Part shown: piece by piece, positions 16,952 to 26,044 of the stretch
Layout of the letters: every line of letters starts with the position of its first letter
Numbering within the stretch: position 1 is the stretch's first letter
Assembly: GCF_030814695.1 (NCBI RefSeq)
Contig: NZ_JAUSVL010000001.1
Location: 4,500,227 to 4,564,226 of the forward strand
Direction of reading: 5' to 3'
Length of the DNA: 64,000 bases
Origin: Oligosphaera ethanolica
Lineage (GTDB): Bacteria; Verrucomicrobiota; Lentisphaeria; Oligosphaerales; Oligosphaeraceae
Translations under genes and position numbers: made by a program
Notes under the pieces: generated by a model
The model's input: the letters and a program-made list of their open reading frames with translations, nothing else
Told to the model about the DNA's origin: nothing
Databases searched by the model: none

Positions 16952-18575
16952 GGTGCTTCAGGCAATTCCGTGGGTTGCAAATCTGAGTGCGGGTGCTAGT
17001 TGGCGGCCTCTGGCAGCAGGTTAAGTTTCCCGCAATGAAACAGAATTGCATTGCGTAAAGATTCCTTGTTTTTGAAACCACAAGCACTTCTTTTGACAGC
17101 CTCAATTTTGCTGTTCAGCCCCTCGGTCAGGGCATTGCTGACCCCATGTTCGATTGCAGCCACTATGCCACAGAAGTGGTTTTTCAGCGTATGGGCGGCT
17201 TTTGCCATGTCCGGAATTTGTGAATGCGTCGCCCACCAGTACCAGTGTTTGAAATACTTCGGTGTCTCTTCTTTGTCGGGGCAAGTTGTCCACATGTCGC
17301 GAAGGTTTTCCTTGATTGCCCATGCCCGCGCCGTTTTCTTGGCAATCTGTCTAACTTTTTCGAACCTGGCCTTGTTTTTGTCAGGAAGATTCTCCCTGCC
17401 ATACAGAAAATCATGGCGCGCTCCGAACATGCTTTTCTTGTCCTCATCGCTCATCGTGGCCTGTTCTTGCTTTCGTGTGCTGTCCACTGCCTTTTGGACG
17501 ACCTGCATCACATGGAAATGATCAAAACACAGTTCGGCATTGGGCATGAAGTTTGACGCGATACGCTCATACCCCGCACTCATGTCCATGGCCGCGATCT
17601 GGACGTTTTGCAAACTTTCCTTGCGTTTTTCAAACCAGGGGCTGATGTCATCAATGCGCCGCTTGTCCACCACGTCAAACACGCTCCCATTGCCAATGTC
17701 AGTGATAATGGTGAAATAGCGATGTCTGGAAAACACCTGCTTCTCGTCAAGTCCCATGATGACCGGCGTCGTATCGCCACGTCGCTCAAGCCCTCGCTTG
17801 ACGGCCCGATCGCGGATACTTTCCAACCTGTCCCAAGACACCCTCGTTAGTCCGGACGCATCGGTCAAATTGGAGGCCTGCATGGTCTTGATGCACTTGC
17901 TTTCCATCTTGTATGTAATTGAGATCTGTGAATCAGCCAGAGGAAAGTCGCTGTTGACGATCCCATGCTTGGGGCATTGAACTCGGGGAATACGGGCATG
18001 AAGGTAGGTCTTGCACTCGCAGGTGTCCAGATGTTGCCAGGTTCTTTCCGGAGCATGGTCGTAAGTAGGTGATGGGGTGCGACAGGCATGACACGAAAAG
18101 CGATAATGCTCCTGATGGATCAGCCAGACGTCAACACGGGTACTGTCGTCGGAAATTTCGACCTTGGAGACAGTCCAGGGCGATGGCGGATTAATCACGC
18201 GTTGATAAAACGATTCCAAGTTCATGGCGGACTCCCATGGCTCAATGTGAATGACGAGGTCAGGTGATTGACTGGGCATTGCGTGGCCATGAGGTAATGA
18301 AACACAAAAATGATCGGGTGCAACAAAAGTGAAGGCATTCTTGCAATAACAAGAAACACCGAAGCGGAAGATTACCCCGACTGCCTTCCATACAAATTGA
18401 CATGGAAAGCTGGGCGGGCATCATAATTTGAACATTAATTGATCGTTGAATATCAACTAGTTACACTATTTTATGCGTACGATTAGATGGCTTTTTTGCC
18501 CCATGTGACAAGGCGTTGTCGTGATTCTAAGCACAAAACGTCGAAAAATCTACCCACAAAATTTCCGGAAGAACC
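16952..18575 (-). mobile_element. ISL3-family insertion sequence, complete
   Basis: About 1.62 kb. The left end (16952-16977, GGTGCTTCAGGCAATTCC...) and the reverse complement of the right end (18550-18575, GGTTCTTCCGGAAATTTT...) match at 20 of 26 positions, giving terminal inverted repeats. The flanks are AAAATTAT (16944-16951) and GAAATTAT (18576-18583), an eight-base target duplication with one mismatch, the size expected for ISL3. A single transposase gene fills the interior. The element interrupts an adhesin-like gene on the same strand. Ends could shift by one base. Confidence 0.88.
16996..18225 (-). CDS. ISL3-family transposase
   Basis: 409 residues from ATG 18225 (MNLESFYQRV); an in-frame start at 18279 would add 18 residues. 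The N-terminal zinc-binding region is present (C45, C48, then C69/C71 and C84 in RVQCPKHG). The DDE domain of ISL3 transposases follows: first Asp in MDMSAGYE, second in CFDHFHVM, and the C-terminal Glu in NALTEGLNSKIEAVKRSACG. Length and motifs look intact, so the element may still be active. The gene reads in the same direction as the interrupted host gene. Confidence 0.92.
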   Translation of the reverse strand: MNLESFYQRVINPPSPWTVSKVEISDDSTRVDVWLIHQEHYRFSCHACRTPSPTYDHAPERTWQHLDTCECKTYLHARIPRVQCPKHGIVNSDFPLADSQISITYKMESKCIKTMQASNLTDASGLTRVSWDRLESIRDRAVKRGLERRGDTTPVIMGLDEKQVFSRHRYFTIITDIGNGSVFDVVDKRRIDDISPWFEKRKESLQNVQIAAMDMSAGYERIASNFMPNAELCFDHFHVMQVVQKAVDSTRKQEQATMSDEDKKSMFGARHDFLYGRENLPDKNKARFEKVRQIAKKTARAWAIKENLRDMWTTCPDKEETPKYFKHWYWWATHSQIPDMAKAAHTLKNHFCGIVAAIEHGVSNALTEGLNSKIEAVKRSACGFKNKESLRNAILFHCGKLNLLPEAAN

Positions 18576-21500
18576 GAAATTATACCACTCGAAGTCTGCC
18601 ACCGGCGCCCAAGGTATGCGTGGATACCATGGCGGCTCGGCTAGGAACACTGCTGCGACTGTGATTGCAAAAGCAGGCATGGTAACTTTGGTGGATGCCG
18701 ATGTTGTCTCCGCAACATGGGCGATGCTGCCTGCCCAGCTGGCGAAACCGCGACCAGGCGGGATGTTGGCGTTAATGCTAACGATCGTCCCGGCAGTGTA
18801 CGCACCGCCGCCGGTGCCGTTGACCACGGTCAGCGTGTAGGTTGCTGGCGGGGCGTCCACAAATAATGCCGACACGGTGATGGCGAAGGCCGGCATTGTC
18901 GCGATGGTGGTGCCCTCGGTTGGGTCGGCCAGATGCGAGGTGTTCCCAGCCCAACTGTCAAATACTTTTCCAGTCGGAACCGTGGCGATGATTTGGACTG
19001 CCGTCCCGGCTTCATAGGCGCCGCCGCCGGTACCGTTGATCACGGTCAATGTGTAGGTGTCGGGAGGCACGTCCACAAATAACGCCGACACGGTGATGGG
19101 GAAGGCCGGCATTGTCGCGATGGTCGCGGGCGCCGTGGGGTCGGCGATGTAGGCAGTATCTCCCGCCCAGCTGTCGAACACTTTCCCGATCGGCACGGTA
19201 GCGATGATCGGGACGACTTGTCCTTCTTCGTAGGCGCCACTGCCCGTGCCGTTGACCACCGTCAGCGTGTAAGTCGCTGGCGGTGCGTTCACAAACACGG
19301 CGGTGATTGTCGCGGCATCGGCGGGCATGGTGGCGATGGTCGAGGGCGCCGTCGGGTCAACAAGGATGTCAATGTCGCCTGCCCAGCTGTCGAACACTTT
19401 TCCGGCTGGAACCGTGGCGATGACCGGGACGACTTCTCCTTCTTCGTAGGCGCCACTGCCCGTGCCGTTGACCACCGTCAGCGTGTAAGTCGCTGGCGGC
19501 GCATCCACAAACACGGCGGTAATCGTGGCGGCAACGGCAGGCATGGTCGCGATGGTTGCGGGCGCCGTCGGGTCGGCTAAGATGCCGATGTCGCCTGCCC
19601 AACTGTCAAACACTTTTCCGGCTGGAACCGTGGCGATGGCCGGGACGACTTGTCCTTCTTCGTAGGCGCCACTGCCCGTGCCATTGACTACGGTCAGCGT
19701 GTAGGTCGCTGGCGGCGCGTTCACAAACACGGCGGTGATTGTGGCGGCAACGGCGGGCATGGTTGCGATGGTCGCGGGCGCCGTCGGGTCAACAAGGATG
19801 TCAATGTCGCCCGCCCAGCTGTCGAACACTTTCCCAGCTGGCACGGTGGCGATGACTGGGATAATTATCCCGGCAATGTAATCGCCACTGCCCGTTCCAC
19901 CGACGATGGTTAGTGCGTAGACTGGGATGACGGTTAGCGTTACACTTAGATCTACTGTTGCCACATTCGAGTCGAGGGCGCCGTCGTTGGCCAGGTAAGT
20001 GAAGCTATCGGCAGTGGTGAGACTGTTGTCGTGCGTATAGGTGAAGGAGCCATCGGCGTGGAAGGTGAGGGCGCCATGTTGGGGGCCGGACACCAATACT
20101 GCGGAGAGGGCGCTGCCTTCGGCGTCGGTGTCATTGCCCAGGACGCCGGGCGTAGCCGGGCTCAGCGTGCCGCCCTGGGTTGCCGCGTAGGCGTCATTGA
20201 GCGCTATTGGCGCGTCGTTGACGGCCGTGATCGTGAGGGCGACCGTGGCGATATTTGAGTTGAGCGCCCCGTCGGAGGCCATGTAGGTAAAGCCGTCGGC
20301 GCTGGTTTCGCCGCCGTCGTGGATGTAAGTGAAGGATCCGTCCGCATTCAGTGTCAAGGTGCCGTTTACCGGGTCGCTGACCAGTACTGCAGTAAGAATG
20401 GCGCTGTCTCTATCCGTGTCATTGTCCAAGACGCCTGGCGCGGCGGGGCTCAGTGTGCCGCCTTCGGAAAGCAAATACGCGTTGTTCAGCGCTACCGGCG
20501 CGTCGTTGACGGCCGTGACATTGATTGTCATGGTGTTCGGCGTTTGGTCAAGGTCAACCCCGCCGTTCAAGGAACCGCCGTCGTCCTGTACCTGAAAGGT
20601 GAAGCTCGCGTAAGCAACGCCGTTGGCATTGGCTACCGGATTGAAGGTCAGGAAGGGGATGTCCGCGACTGCCACAAACGTGCCTGCGTTCACCATCGCA
20701 AAGCCCAGTTTCAGGCTGCCAGCAAGGGGTACTGTGGTAATCTTGATGGCCAGAAGGGTATTCGGAGTCGGTTCATCGTTCAAATCTGTGAATCCGAAGT
20801 CACTCACCACAAAGCCGTACGCCGTGTCTTCGTCCATGGTCACCGTATGATCTGCACCATCCGGGGCGTGGTTTGGTGGCGGCAGGATGCTGCTGGTGCC
20901 GTTGAATGTTACTTGGCCGATTCGCGCTAACGCTCTGCCTTCCAGTACGCTGGTCGCATTCAAGGTAATGGACTGATCGGCCAATATGGTTCCCTTGAAC
21001 ACAGCTGCTGCGCCAATCGTCGCTGAAGAGCCGACTTGCCAGAAGACGTTTCGTGCTTGAGCGCCATTAGCCAAGATGACTTGAATTCCGCTATCGCCCA
21101 CGGTCAGCCCGGTTCCTATCTGAAAAATCCAGACATCGTTGGGGTCACCTGTGCCGGTGAGGGTGAGGTTTCCCGTCGATATGTACGCCGTCGTCGTGAA
21201 TTTGTAGAGGCCCGGGCTGAGGTTAGCCGAGCCGAGTTCACCGGCGCCGGGGTCAATGGCTGTTGGCAGAAGCCGGTTCTGGGCGTCATAGTACGCCGTG
21301 TCAAGGGCATCCTTGGCCACGCCTAACAATATCGGGTCCACCACTACGCCCGCTCCCAGTGGACCACCGGCATCGGTTTTGTAGATTATCCCGTTTACCT
21401 GCGCATCGGTCACGCCGATAAAAGCCCCGCCAGCGGGACTTAGCCCCACATCTCCCGTCACGATGCTGCTCCCGGCAGCCACGGTGATTTCGGAGGCCCC

Positions 21501-21632
21501 GAGGATCACAAAATGTGCTGCCGCGCCCAGGTCGACTGGAGCGGGGCCTGCCGCAGACAAGACTAGACCAGGCAGTAAAAGTGCCAGTGTGATGACGATG
21601 CTCTTGACGCTTCGTTTCGAGTACGATGTCAT
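18483..21632 (-). CDS. 5' part of disrupted secreted adhesin-like protein: DUF3494, VCBS/cadherin-like, InlB-type repeats
   Basis: 1049 residues as read. ATG 21632 follows AGGAG at good spacing and gives a Sec signal (about 1-28, ending LVLSAAG). Residues about 30-240 are a DUF3494 ice-binding-like domain (VDLGAAAHFVILGASEITV, GLYKFTT, GTGDPNDVWIFQIGT). Three cadherin/VCBS-like beta domains follow (NDAPVALNNAY, GVLDNDTD, DGSFTYIHDGG). Then come six tandem, roughly 72-residue repeats of divergent InlB B-repeat type (YTLTVVNGTGSGAYEEGQVV ... GKVFDSWAGD). The last about 31 residues (from GSSGNFVGRF) are encoded by the ISL3 end, so the native C-terminus is gone and continues in the fragment at 15722-16951. 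DUF3494 in non-polar bacteria is thought to act as an adhesin module. Confidence 0.82.
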   Translation of the reverse strand: MTSYSKRSVKSIVITLALLLPGLVLSAAGPAPVDLGAAAHFVILGASEITVAAGSSIVTGDVGLSPAGGAFIGVTDAQVNGIIYKTDAGGPLGAGVVVDPILLGVAKDALDTAYYDAQNRLLPTAIDPGAGELGSANLSPGLYKFTTTAYISTGNLTLTGTGDPNDVWIFQIGTGLTVGDSGIQVILANGAQARNVFWQVGSSATIGAAAVFKGTILADQSITLNATSVLEGRALARIGQVTFNGTSSILPPPNHAPDGADHTVTMDEDTAYGFVVSDFGFTDLNDEPTPNTLLAIKITTVPLAGSLKLGFAMVNAGTFVAVADIPFLTFNPVANANGVAYASFTFQVQDDGGSLNGGVDLDQTPNTMTINVTAVNDAPVALNNAYLLSEGGTLSPAAPGVLDNDTDRDSAILTAVLVSDPVNGTLTLNADGSFTYIHDGGETSADGFTYMASDGALNSNIATVALTITAVNDAPIALNDAYAATQGGTLSPATPGVLGNDTDAEGSALSAVLVSGPQHGALTFHADGSFTYTHDNSLTTADSFTYLANDGALDSNVATVDLSVTLTVIPVYALTIVGGTGSGDYIAGIIIPVIATVPAGKVFDSWAGDIDILVDPTAPATIATMPAVAATITAVFVNAPPATYTLTVVNGTGSGAYEEGQVVPAIATVPAGKVFDSWAGDIGILADPTAPATIATMPAVAATITAVFVDAPPATYTLTVVNGTGSGAYEEGEVVPVIATVPAGKVFDSWAGDIDILVDPTAPSTIATMPADAATITAVFVNAPPATYTLTVVNGTGSGAYEEGQVVPIIATVPIGKVFDSWAGDTAYIADPTAPATIATMPAFPITVSALFVDVPPDTYTLTVINGTGGGAYEAGTAVQIIATVPTGKVFDSWAGNTSHLADPTEGTTIATMPAFAITVSALFVDAPPATYTLTVVNGTGGGAYTAGTIVSINANIPPGRGFASWAGSIAHVAETTSASTKVTMPAFAITVAAVFLAEPPWYPRIPWAPVADFEWYNFGSSGNFVGRFFDVLCLESRQRLVTWGKKAI
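18640..19930 (-). repeat. Six tandem ~216-bp repeats inside the adhesin gene
   Basis: Six units encode InlB-type repeats of about 72 residues. The middle units are nearly identical at DNA level; for example the segment spanning GGCGCCACTGCCCGTGCC recurs unchanged at 19,231, 19,447 and 19,663, a spacing of 216 bases. The outer copies have diverged. High identity implies recent duplication or gene conversion and makes this stretch prone to copy-number change and misassembly. Confidence 0.85.
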
Positions 21633-21981
21633 GGTGGCTGCTCCTGGTGAGGCGTGTGCAGGTGTCGAGCATTTTGCTAGCTTGTCTTGAAGGGCTTGGG
21701 CTTGTCGGCAACGCATATTCTGGTTTCTCCCGGTTCGGTTGGTCATTTCCAGAGCAGTATGAGCCGAGGGTATATGCCCAAGTCGCTTCTTCTCTTTGTG
21801 AATTCGATTAGTCGTATCCTTACCTTAGGTTTCAGAGGGAGTATGTGCCACGGGGTAATCCACCCATAGCCGATGGGGTAAAACCCGACTGCGATAGTCC
21901 ATTCTGCCCATACTGGAGCGAGCCTGGCCAGGCAGGGTCGCGGACGGGGCGGGTGGATAGGAAACAAGGAAGACATACCAT

Positions 21982-22159
21982 GGGGTTCCATTGCCCATTC
22001 GGCTTCAGTCAGCTTCGCCGACTGAGGCCGAATGGGCCGAGGAACACGAACATAGTTGCCGTCTTACCCACGGCTGCGCGCGCCTTCAGCGCGGCTTGCC
22101 CTGGGCTGGTATGTTTCGCGCCTTCAGCGCTTCTGCCGCTTTGCGGCGATGAAATGCCG
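21982..22159 (+). repeat. Interspersed repeat family A, copy 2
   Basis: Starts GGGGTTCCATTGCC. Hairpin 1 is formed by 18-base arms at about 21,993-22,010 and 22,020-22,037, one G-T pair apart from perfect. Its sequence differs from the equivalent stem in copies 1 and 3, but pairing is kept. Hairpin 2 and the tail (GGTATGTTTCGCGC..CAGCGCTTCTGCCGC) match copy 1 in reverse orientation. Confidence 0.78.
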
Positions 22160-22260
22160 CGAGTATATGGACAGAAAATGATGCCGCGGTTCCAGGAGCC
22201 CAAAGCACTCTGGAAACGTTACCCAAGGAGCATCGGCCTGATCAACTGGCTTTTGTCGCG

Positions 22261-22296
22261 GACGGATCGGACGGATCGGACGGATCGGACGGATCG
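22261..22296. repeat. 9-bp tandem repeat, four copies
   Basis: GACGGATCG is repeated four times without a mismatch just beyond the stop of the minus-strand propeller gene. The unit contains GATC and CGATC-type overlaps. No spacer structure, so not a CRISPR. Confidence 0.85.
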
Positions 22297-22314
22297 TCGA
22301 TTATCGCGGTCTGA

Positions 22315-23103
22315 TCACTGTTTTGGTGGTGGTGTGACGGCGCGGATGCCTTGTGCGGGGTCGAGGACGGCGGGGAGGACGTGCCCGGTGTAGAGGAAGC
22401 GGCCTTCTTTCTCGGGGTCGTCGTGTTTTGGGGTGCGGCCAGCGATGAGGCTGCCATCGGGTAGGACGGCGAGACCGACGGCCGTGTTGAAGCTGTGTTT
22501 GGCGAGGAGTTTGAAGTCGGAGTCGCATTGCAGCAGTGCGGGTTTGCCGTAGCAACCGAACCACCACGAGCCGTGGGCGAAGCAGGCGGTCTGGATGCCC
22601 ATCAGGGTCTGGCCGCTTTCGATCACATGGCGCTTGATGAAGGTGAAGGCGTTGTCGTATTCATAGACGTAATTTTGCTGGTGATCTTTGGGCAGGCCGC
22701 CAATGACGTAAAAGCGGCCATCGCGGCAGTCCATGCCGCCGGCGCCGTGGACGAGTTCGGGGACGGGGTGTTTGGCAAGAAGCGCGAGGTTGTCGGCTTG
22801 GTAGACGTAAACGTGGCTATCGGCACCAGCTTCGGTATTGAAGCGGCCGAAATTGACCGCGACGTAGAGTTTGCCGTCGTGGTAGCAGAGATCGCCGTGG
22901 TGGCTGCGCACGGGCATGTTGGCAAGGAGATTACCGGACAGGTCGGTGGTGACGATATTGGCCGTGAAGCTCCAGTAGATGTGTTGGCCGTCGGTAGCGA
23001 TGCCCTGGAGATGGCCGCGGTATTGGCCGGGGCAATGGATGGGCTGGGCACCAAGCATACTGGCGCCGATGGCGGCAAGAGAGAATAGGGCGTGGTAGCG
23101 CAT
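22315..23103 (-). CDS. Secreted beta-propeller protein, unknown function
   Basis: 262 residues. ATG 23103 follows AGGAGATA. An N-terminal signal peptide (MRYHALFSLAAIGASMLGA) is followed by a compact propeller-like domain with repeated beta segments: GIATDGQHIYWSFT, GDLCYHDGKLYVAVNFG, DGRFYVIGGLPKDH and GLAVLPDGSLIAG. It resembles WD/Kelch-like or SMP-30-type propellers, but I see no metal-binding or catalytic signature and cannot name the family. It stands alone: the gene upstream is divergent (MATE) and the downstream side is repeat-rich. It likely acts outside the cytoplasm. Confidence 0.65.
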   Translation of the reverse strand: MRYHALFSLAAIGASMLGAQPIHCPGQYRGHLQGIATDGQHIYWSFTANIVTTDLSGNLLANMPVRSHHGDLCYHDGKLYVAVNFGRFNTEAGADSHVYVYQADNLALLAKHPVPELVHGAGGMDCRDGRFYVIGGLPKDHQQNYVYEYDNAFTFIKRHVIESGQTLMGIQTACFAHGSWWFGCYGKPALLQCDSDFKLLAKHSFNTAVGLAVLPDGSLIAGRTPKHDDPEKEGRFLYTGHVLPAVLDPAQGIRAVTPPPKQ

Positions 23104-23440
23104 GGCGGGTTATCTCCTGGCGGGCTGATGGTGATTGTCTTGGCGAGCGGCTTGCGGCATGCTTGGCCAGCAGCGTTTTGTGGGTGAACGAAAGTCCTAC
23201 CATAGCTTGCTGCGGTGGACCATGCCAATGCTTTGCTGCCGAAGAAATGGGGTGTTGCGGGTGTATTCGACGGCCGGCGCAATACAGTATGGTTTTGACA
23301 ATGGGTGCGGCGTTACTGATCTTTGTGCTGCCGTCCCAAGGAGCCACTCATCTGGCGCTGCTGTCAGTCATCATACCATCCTACGACATGGCCGTCTGTG
23401 AGGATGGCCATGCCTTTTTGCCATAAGGCAAGTCCAGCGC
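23104..23440. other. Divergent intergenic gap, little seen
   Basis: This 337-bp stretch separates the propeller gene and the divergently read MATE gene. A TTGACA box occurs at 23,295-23,300 facing the MATE gene, but no good -10 hexamer lies 16-18 bases further on. I see no gene, repeat or RNA here. Confidence 0.4.
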
Positions 23441-24799
23441 ATGAGTCCGCAAGAGCCGCAACGCATTTTCTCCAATCTCGATCTTTCGCGTCTGATTATA
23501 CCGCTGATCATTGAGCAGTTTCTCAGCTGCATGGTGGGCATGATTGACACCATGATGATATCGTCGCTGGGGGAAGCGGCGGTATCAGGCGTGTCGCTGG
23601 TCGACCTTTTTAACATCCTGATCATCAATATCTTTTCAGCTCTGTCGACGGGCGGCGCGGTGGTGGCCTCGCAGTTTTTGGGGGCAAAGAGGGTGCGGGA
23701 TGCGCAGGGGAGTACCAAGCAGCTGCTGCTGGTGACGCTGGCAACGTCCTTGCTGCTACTGTTGTTGGCGCAGGTCTTTAATCGGCAGCTCATCCGGCTG
23801 CTTTTCGGCAGCATTGATGCCGAGGTGATGAGTGCGTCCCAGACTTATTTCCGCATCACGTCGCTGGCTTTTCCGGCGATAGCGCTGTTCAATGCCTGCG
23901 CGGCGATATTCCGGGCGATGGGCAATTCGAAAGTGTCCATGTTTGGGTCGTTGCTGTGCAATGTCGTGAATGTCTGCGGCAACGCGCTGCTGATATATGT
24001 CTTCCAGATGGGCGTTGCCGGCGCGGCGTGGGCGACGGCGCTGTCGCGAGTGGTGGCGATGCTGCTGTTGCTGTTTTTGCTCAGCAATCGCCGGCATGCG
24101 CTGTATCTGTCCTGGCGGGACGGCTTTCGGCCGCACTGGCCGACGATTCGCAAGATCCTGTACATCGGCATTCCCAACGGCATTGAGAACAGCTTTTTTC
24201 AGCTTGGGCGGATCTTGGTGCTCAGTGTGATATCGTTGTTCGGCACGGTGCAGATAGCGGCGGTGGCGGTGGCCGGTAACCTGGGTTACATGAGCTGCAT
24301 CACGGGTGGCGGCTTTTGTCTGGCCATGATCACGGTTGTTGGTCAATGCGTGGGCAATGGCAATCGCGAGCAACTGTACTTTTATGTGCGCAAGATGATG
24401 CGCATGGCCTACGTGGTGCATGTACTGTGGGGGCTGGTGGTACTGGCGGCGGTGCCGCTGGTGCTCAAACTCTACGCATTGTCGCCGGAGACCATGCGTT
24501 TGGCGCTCATCCTGGTGCTGATCCACAACATCTTTTCGCTGTTCATGTGGCCGGCGTCGTTTGTTTTTCCCAACGCGCTGCGGGCAGCGAACGACGTCAC
24601 CTACACCATGCTGTCATCCGTGCTGTCGATGCTGATTCTGCGGGTCGGCTTCAGCTATGTGCTGGGCTACAATCTGGGCTGGGGCGCCATCGGCGTGTGG
24701 ATCGCCATGATTTTGGATTGGGTCTGCCGCATCAGCTGCTTCTATCTGCGCTATCGCAGCGGCGCCTGGCTGCGCCGCGCCAACCTGCAGGCGGGGTGA
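23441..24799 (+). CDS. MATE-family efflux transporter
   Basis: 452 residues with about twelve hydrophobic segments in two halves. The first half carries the typical MATE pattern IIPLIIEQFLSCMVGMIDTM, STGGAVVASQFLGAKR and FRITSLAFPAIALFNACAAI. MATE proteins export drugs or metabolites using a Na+ or H+ gradient across the inner membrane. It is a single gene, divergent from the upstream propeller and convergent with the alcohol dehydrogenase, with only 43 bp between their ends. The substrate cannot be predicted. The start shown is the first ATG of the frame; the protein begins directly at the conserved N-terminal helix. Confidence 0.9.
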   Translation: MSPQEPQRIFSNLDLSRLIIPLIIEQFLSCMVGMIDTMMISSLGEAAVSGVSLVDLFNILIINIFSALSTGGAVVASQFLGAKRVRDAQGSTKQLLLVTLATSLLLLLLAQVFNRQLIRLLFGSIDAEVMSASQTYFRITSLAFPAIALFNACAAIFRAMGNSKVSMFGSLLCNVVNVCGNALLIYVFQMGVAGAAWATALSRVVAMLLLLFLLSNRRHALYLSWRDGFRPHWPTIRKILYIGIPNGIENSFFQLGRILVLSVISLFGTVQIAAVAVAGNLGYMSCITGGGFCLAMITVVGQCVGNGNREQLYFYVRKMMRMAYVVHVLWGLVVLAAVPLVLKLYALSPETMRLALILVLIHNIFSLFMWPASFVFPNALRAANDVTYTMLSSVLSMLILRVGFSYVLGYNLGWGAIGVWIAMILDWVCRISCFYLRYRSGAWLRRANLQAG

Positions 24800-24842
24800 T
24801 GGGGCAGGTGGGATGCGTGAGCGCCGTTTCGCGTCGTGTCTT

Positions 24843-26012
24843 TCAGTATGCTCGGGTGAGGATGTCCATGAGCACGGCGTAGCTGTCGTCGGGACTGACG
24901 GGGCGCGGTGCCAGTTCGAGCTTCATGCGGTTTTCGCCGGCGCTGCGGGCGGTCTGATCCAGGAGAGCCGGGGTGATGCCCGGGATATCCCGCAGGGCCT
25001 GGGGGACGCCGCAGGCGGTGAGAAACTCCCGGAATGACGAGATGACCGCCATGGGCGTGTCGCCGGGGAAGATGTCCCGCAGGAGCATGGTGCGTTCGGC
25101 GACGGTGGGGTTGCCAAGATAGTATTCCCAGCAATGCGGCAACAGCATGATTGCTGCCAGGCCGTGGTCAATACGGCCGTACCAAGAGAAGCTGCACAGG
25201 TGCGGTAGGCCCGTGGATTTGTGGCGGATGACCATGCCGCCCAGGGTCGCGGCCACTGCCATCTTGCCGAAGCCGCCACGGCGGCGCAAGGCCTTGGGCA
25301 GGGCGTCGCTGACCAACTTGATGCCGGCAATGGCCCGGCGGTTGGCGTAGCGATCGTTGTTGTCGGCGCCGACATTGAGGAAGCCCTCCAAGAGATGGGC
25401 CAGGGCATCGCAGCCCGTGGCGCGCACCACGTTCTCGGGCATGCTCTTGGTGTAGGCCGGCACGCAAAAGGCGTAATCGGGGATGATGACCGGGTCGGAG
25501 ATGAGTTTTTTCACGCCGGCTTCAGTGTCGACGATATTAGCGTAGGGCGTGACTTCCGAGCCCGTGCCGGAGGTCGTAGGGAAGCAGATAACCGTCTTGA
25601 GGCGCTTGCCGGCGTTGCTGGCGCTGAAGCGGTTGGCGCCGAAGAACACCCGCGTGGGCTGCCTGGTCTGGTAGGATAGGTAGGCGGCTTTGGCGGCGTC
25701 CATGACGCTGCCGCCGCCGATGGCGATGACCCAGTCGGGCTTCTGCTGCTGCAGAAAGACGCGCATGTGGCGGACGCATTCCAGATCGGGCTCGGGGTTG
25801 ATGGCGGAAAAACGCTGTACGCGCGAGTTGCGGCAGTGGCTGCACAAGTCCTGCCAGGCGCCGGACACATCGGCCGAGTGTTTGCCAGTGAAGACGGCGA
25901 TGACGCGGGGCTTGTCTCGTGCCAGAAGCTGGTGGAAGGCCGGCCAGGCGTCGTCACCCATGGCCACGTGGGTGTCGCTGTAGGAGTTGATTAGTGCGGG
26001 AAAGGAATTCAT
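24843..26012 (-). CDS. Iron-containing alcohol dehydrogenase
   Basis: 389 residues from ATG 26012, which has GGAGAAG upstream; a start at 26036 would add eight residues. The family motif WVIAIGGGSVMDAAKAAYL marks the NAD(P)-binding GGGS loop, with PTTSGTGSEVTPYANI next and the metal-binding His region (GCDALAHLLEGF, then HKSTGLPHLCSF and DHGLAAIMLLP). Members reduce aldehydes or oxidise short alcohols, lactaldehyde or phosphonoacetaldehyde-type substrates in the cytoplasm. It is the last gene of a minus-strand block after two carbohydrate-related genes, which suggests a role in disposing of sugar-derived aldehydes. Confidence 0.88.
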   Translation of the reverse strand: MNSFPALINSYSDTHVAMGDDAWPAFHQLLARDKPRVIAVFTGKHSADVSGAWQDLCSHCRNSRVQRFSAINPEPDLECVRHMRVFLQQQKPDWVIAIGGGSVMDAAKAAYLSYQTRQPTRVFFGANRFSASNAGKRLKTVICFPTTSGTGSEVTPYANIVDTEAGVKKLISDPVIIPDYAFCVPAYTKSMPENVVRATGCDALAHLLEGFLNVGADNNDRYANRRAIAGIKLVSDALPKALRRRGGFGKMAVAATLGGMVIRHKSTGLPHLCSFSWYGRIDHGLAAIMLLPHCWEYYLGNPTVAERTMLLRDIFPGDTPMAVISSFREFLTACGVPQALRDIPGITPALLDQTARSAGENRMKLELAPRPVSPDDSYAVLMDILTRAY

Positions 26013-26044
26013 GGGGGCTTCTCCATGGGCTGGCAACGCGTTGC

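Larger units (their letters stand above)
21633..22314. other. Gap upstream of the adhesin gene: no gene seen; family A copy and 9-bp tandem repeat
   Basis: No open frame here has supporting features. The leader from 21,633 to about 21,970 contains a short palindromic stretch (ACCCAT-AGCCG-ATGGGGT near 21,863) but I cannot assign a riboswitch class. The rest is family A copy 2 and the repeat at 22,261. Confidence 0.5.

Noticed and set aside
16944-18429. Alternative ISL3 ends at an AAATTATGRTGC similarity (16,944 and 18,429)
   Set aside because: A better pair of 26-bp inverted repeats with an eight-base flanking duplication lies at 16,952 and 18,575.
21640-21970. Riboswitch in the adhesin leader
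   Set aside because: A short palindrome is visible but no conserved core of the c-di-GMP, SAM, cobalamin or TPP classes could be matched.
21845-22393. 182-residue open frame across the family A copy
   Set aside because: It is formed from the palindromic repeat and the 9-bp array; part of the product is a TDR repeat made by that array.
23295-23323. Strong promoter for the MATE gene
   Set aside because: TTGACA is present but no acceptable -10 hexamer occurs at 16-18 bases spacing.
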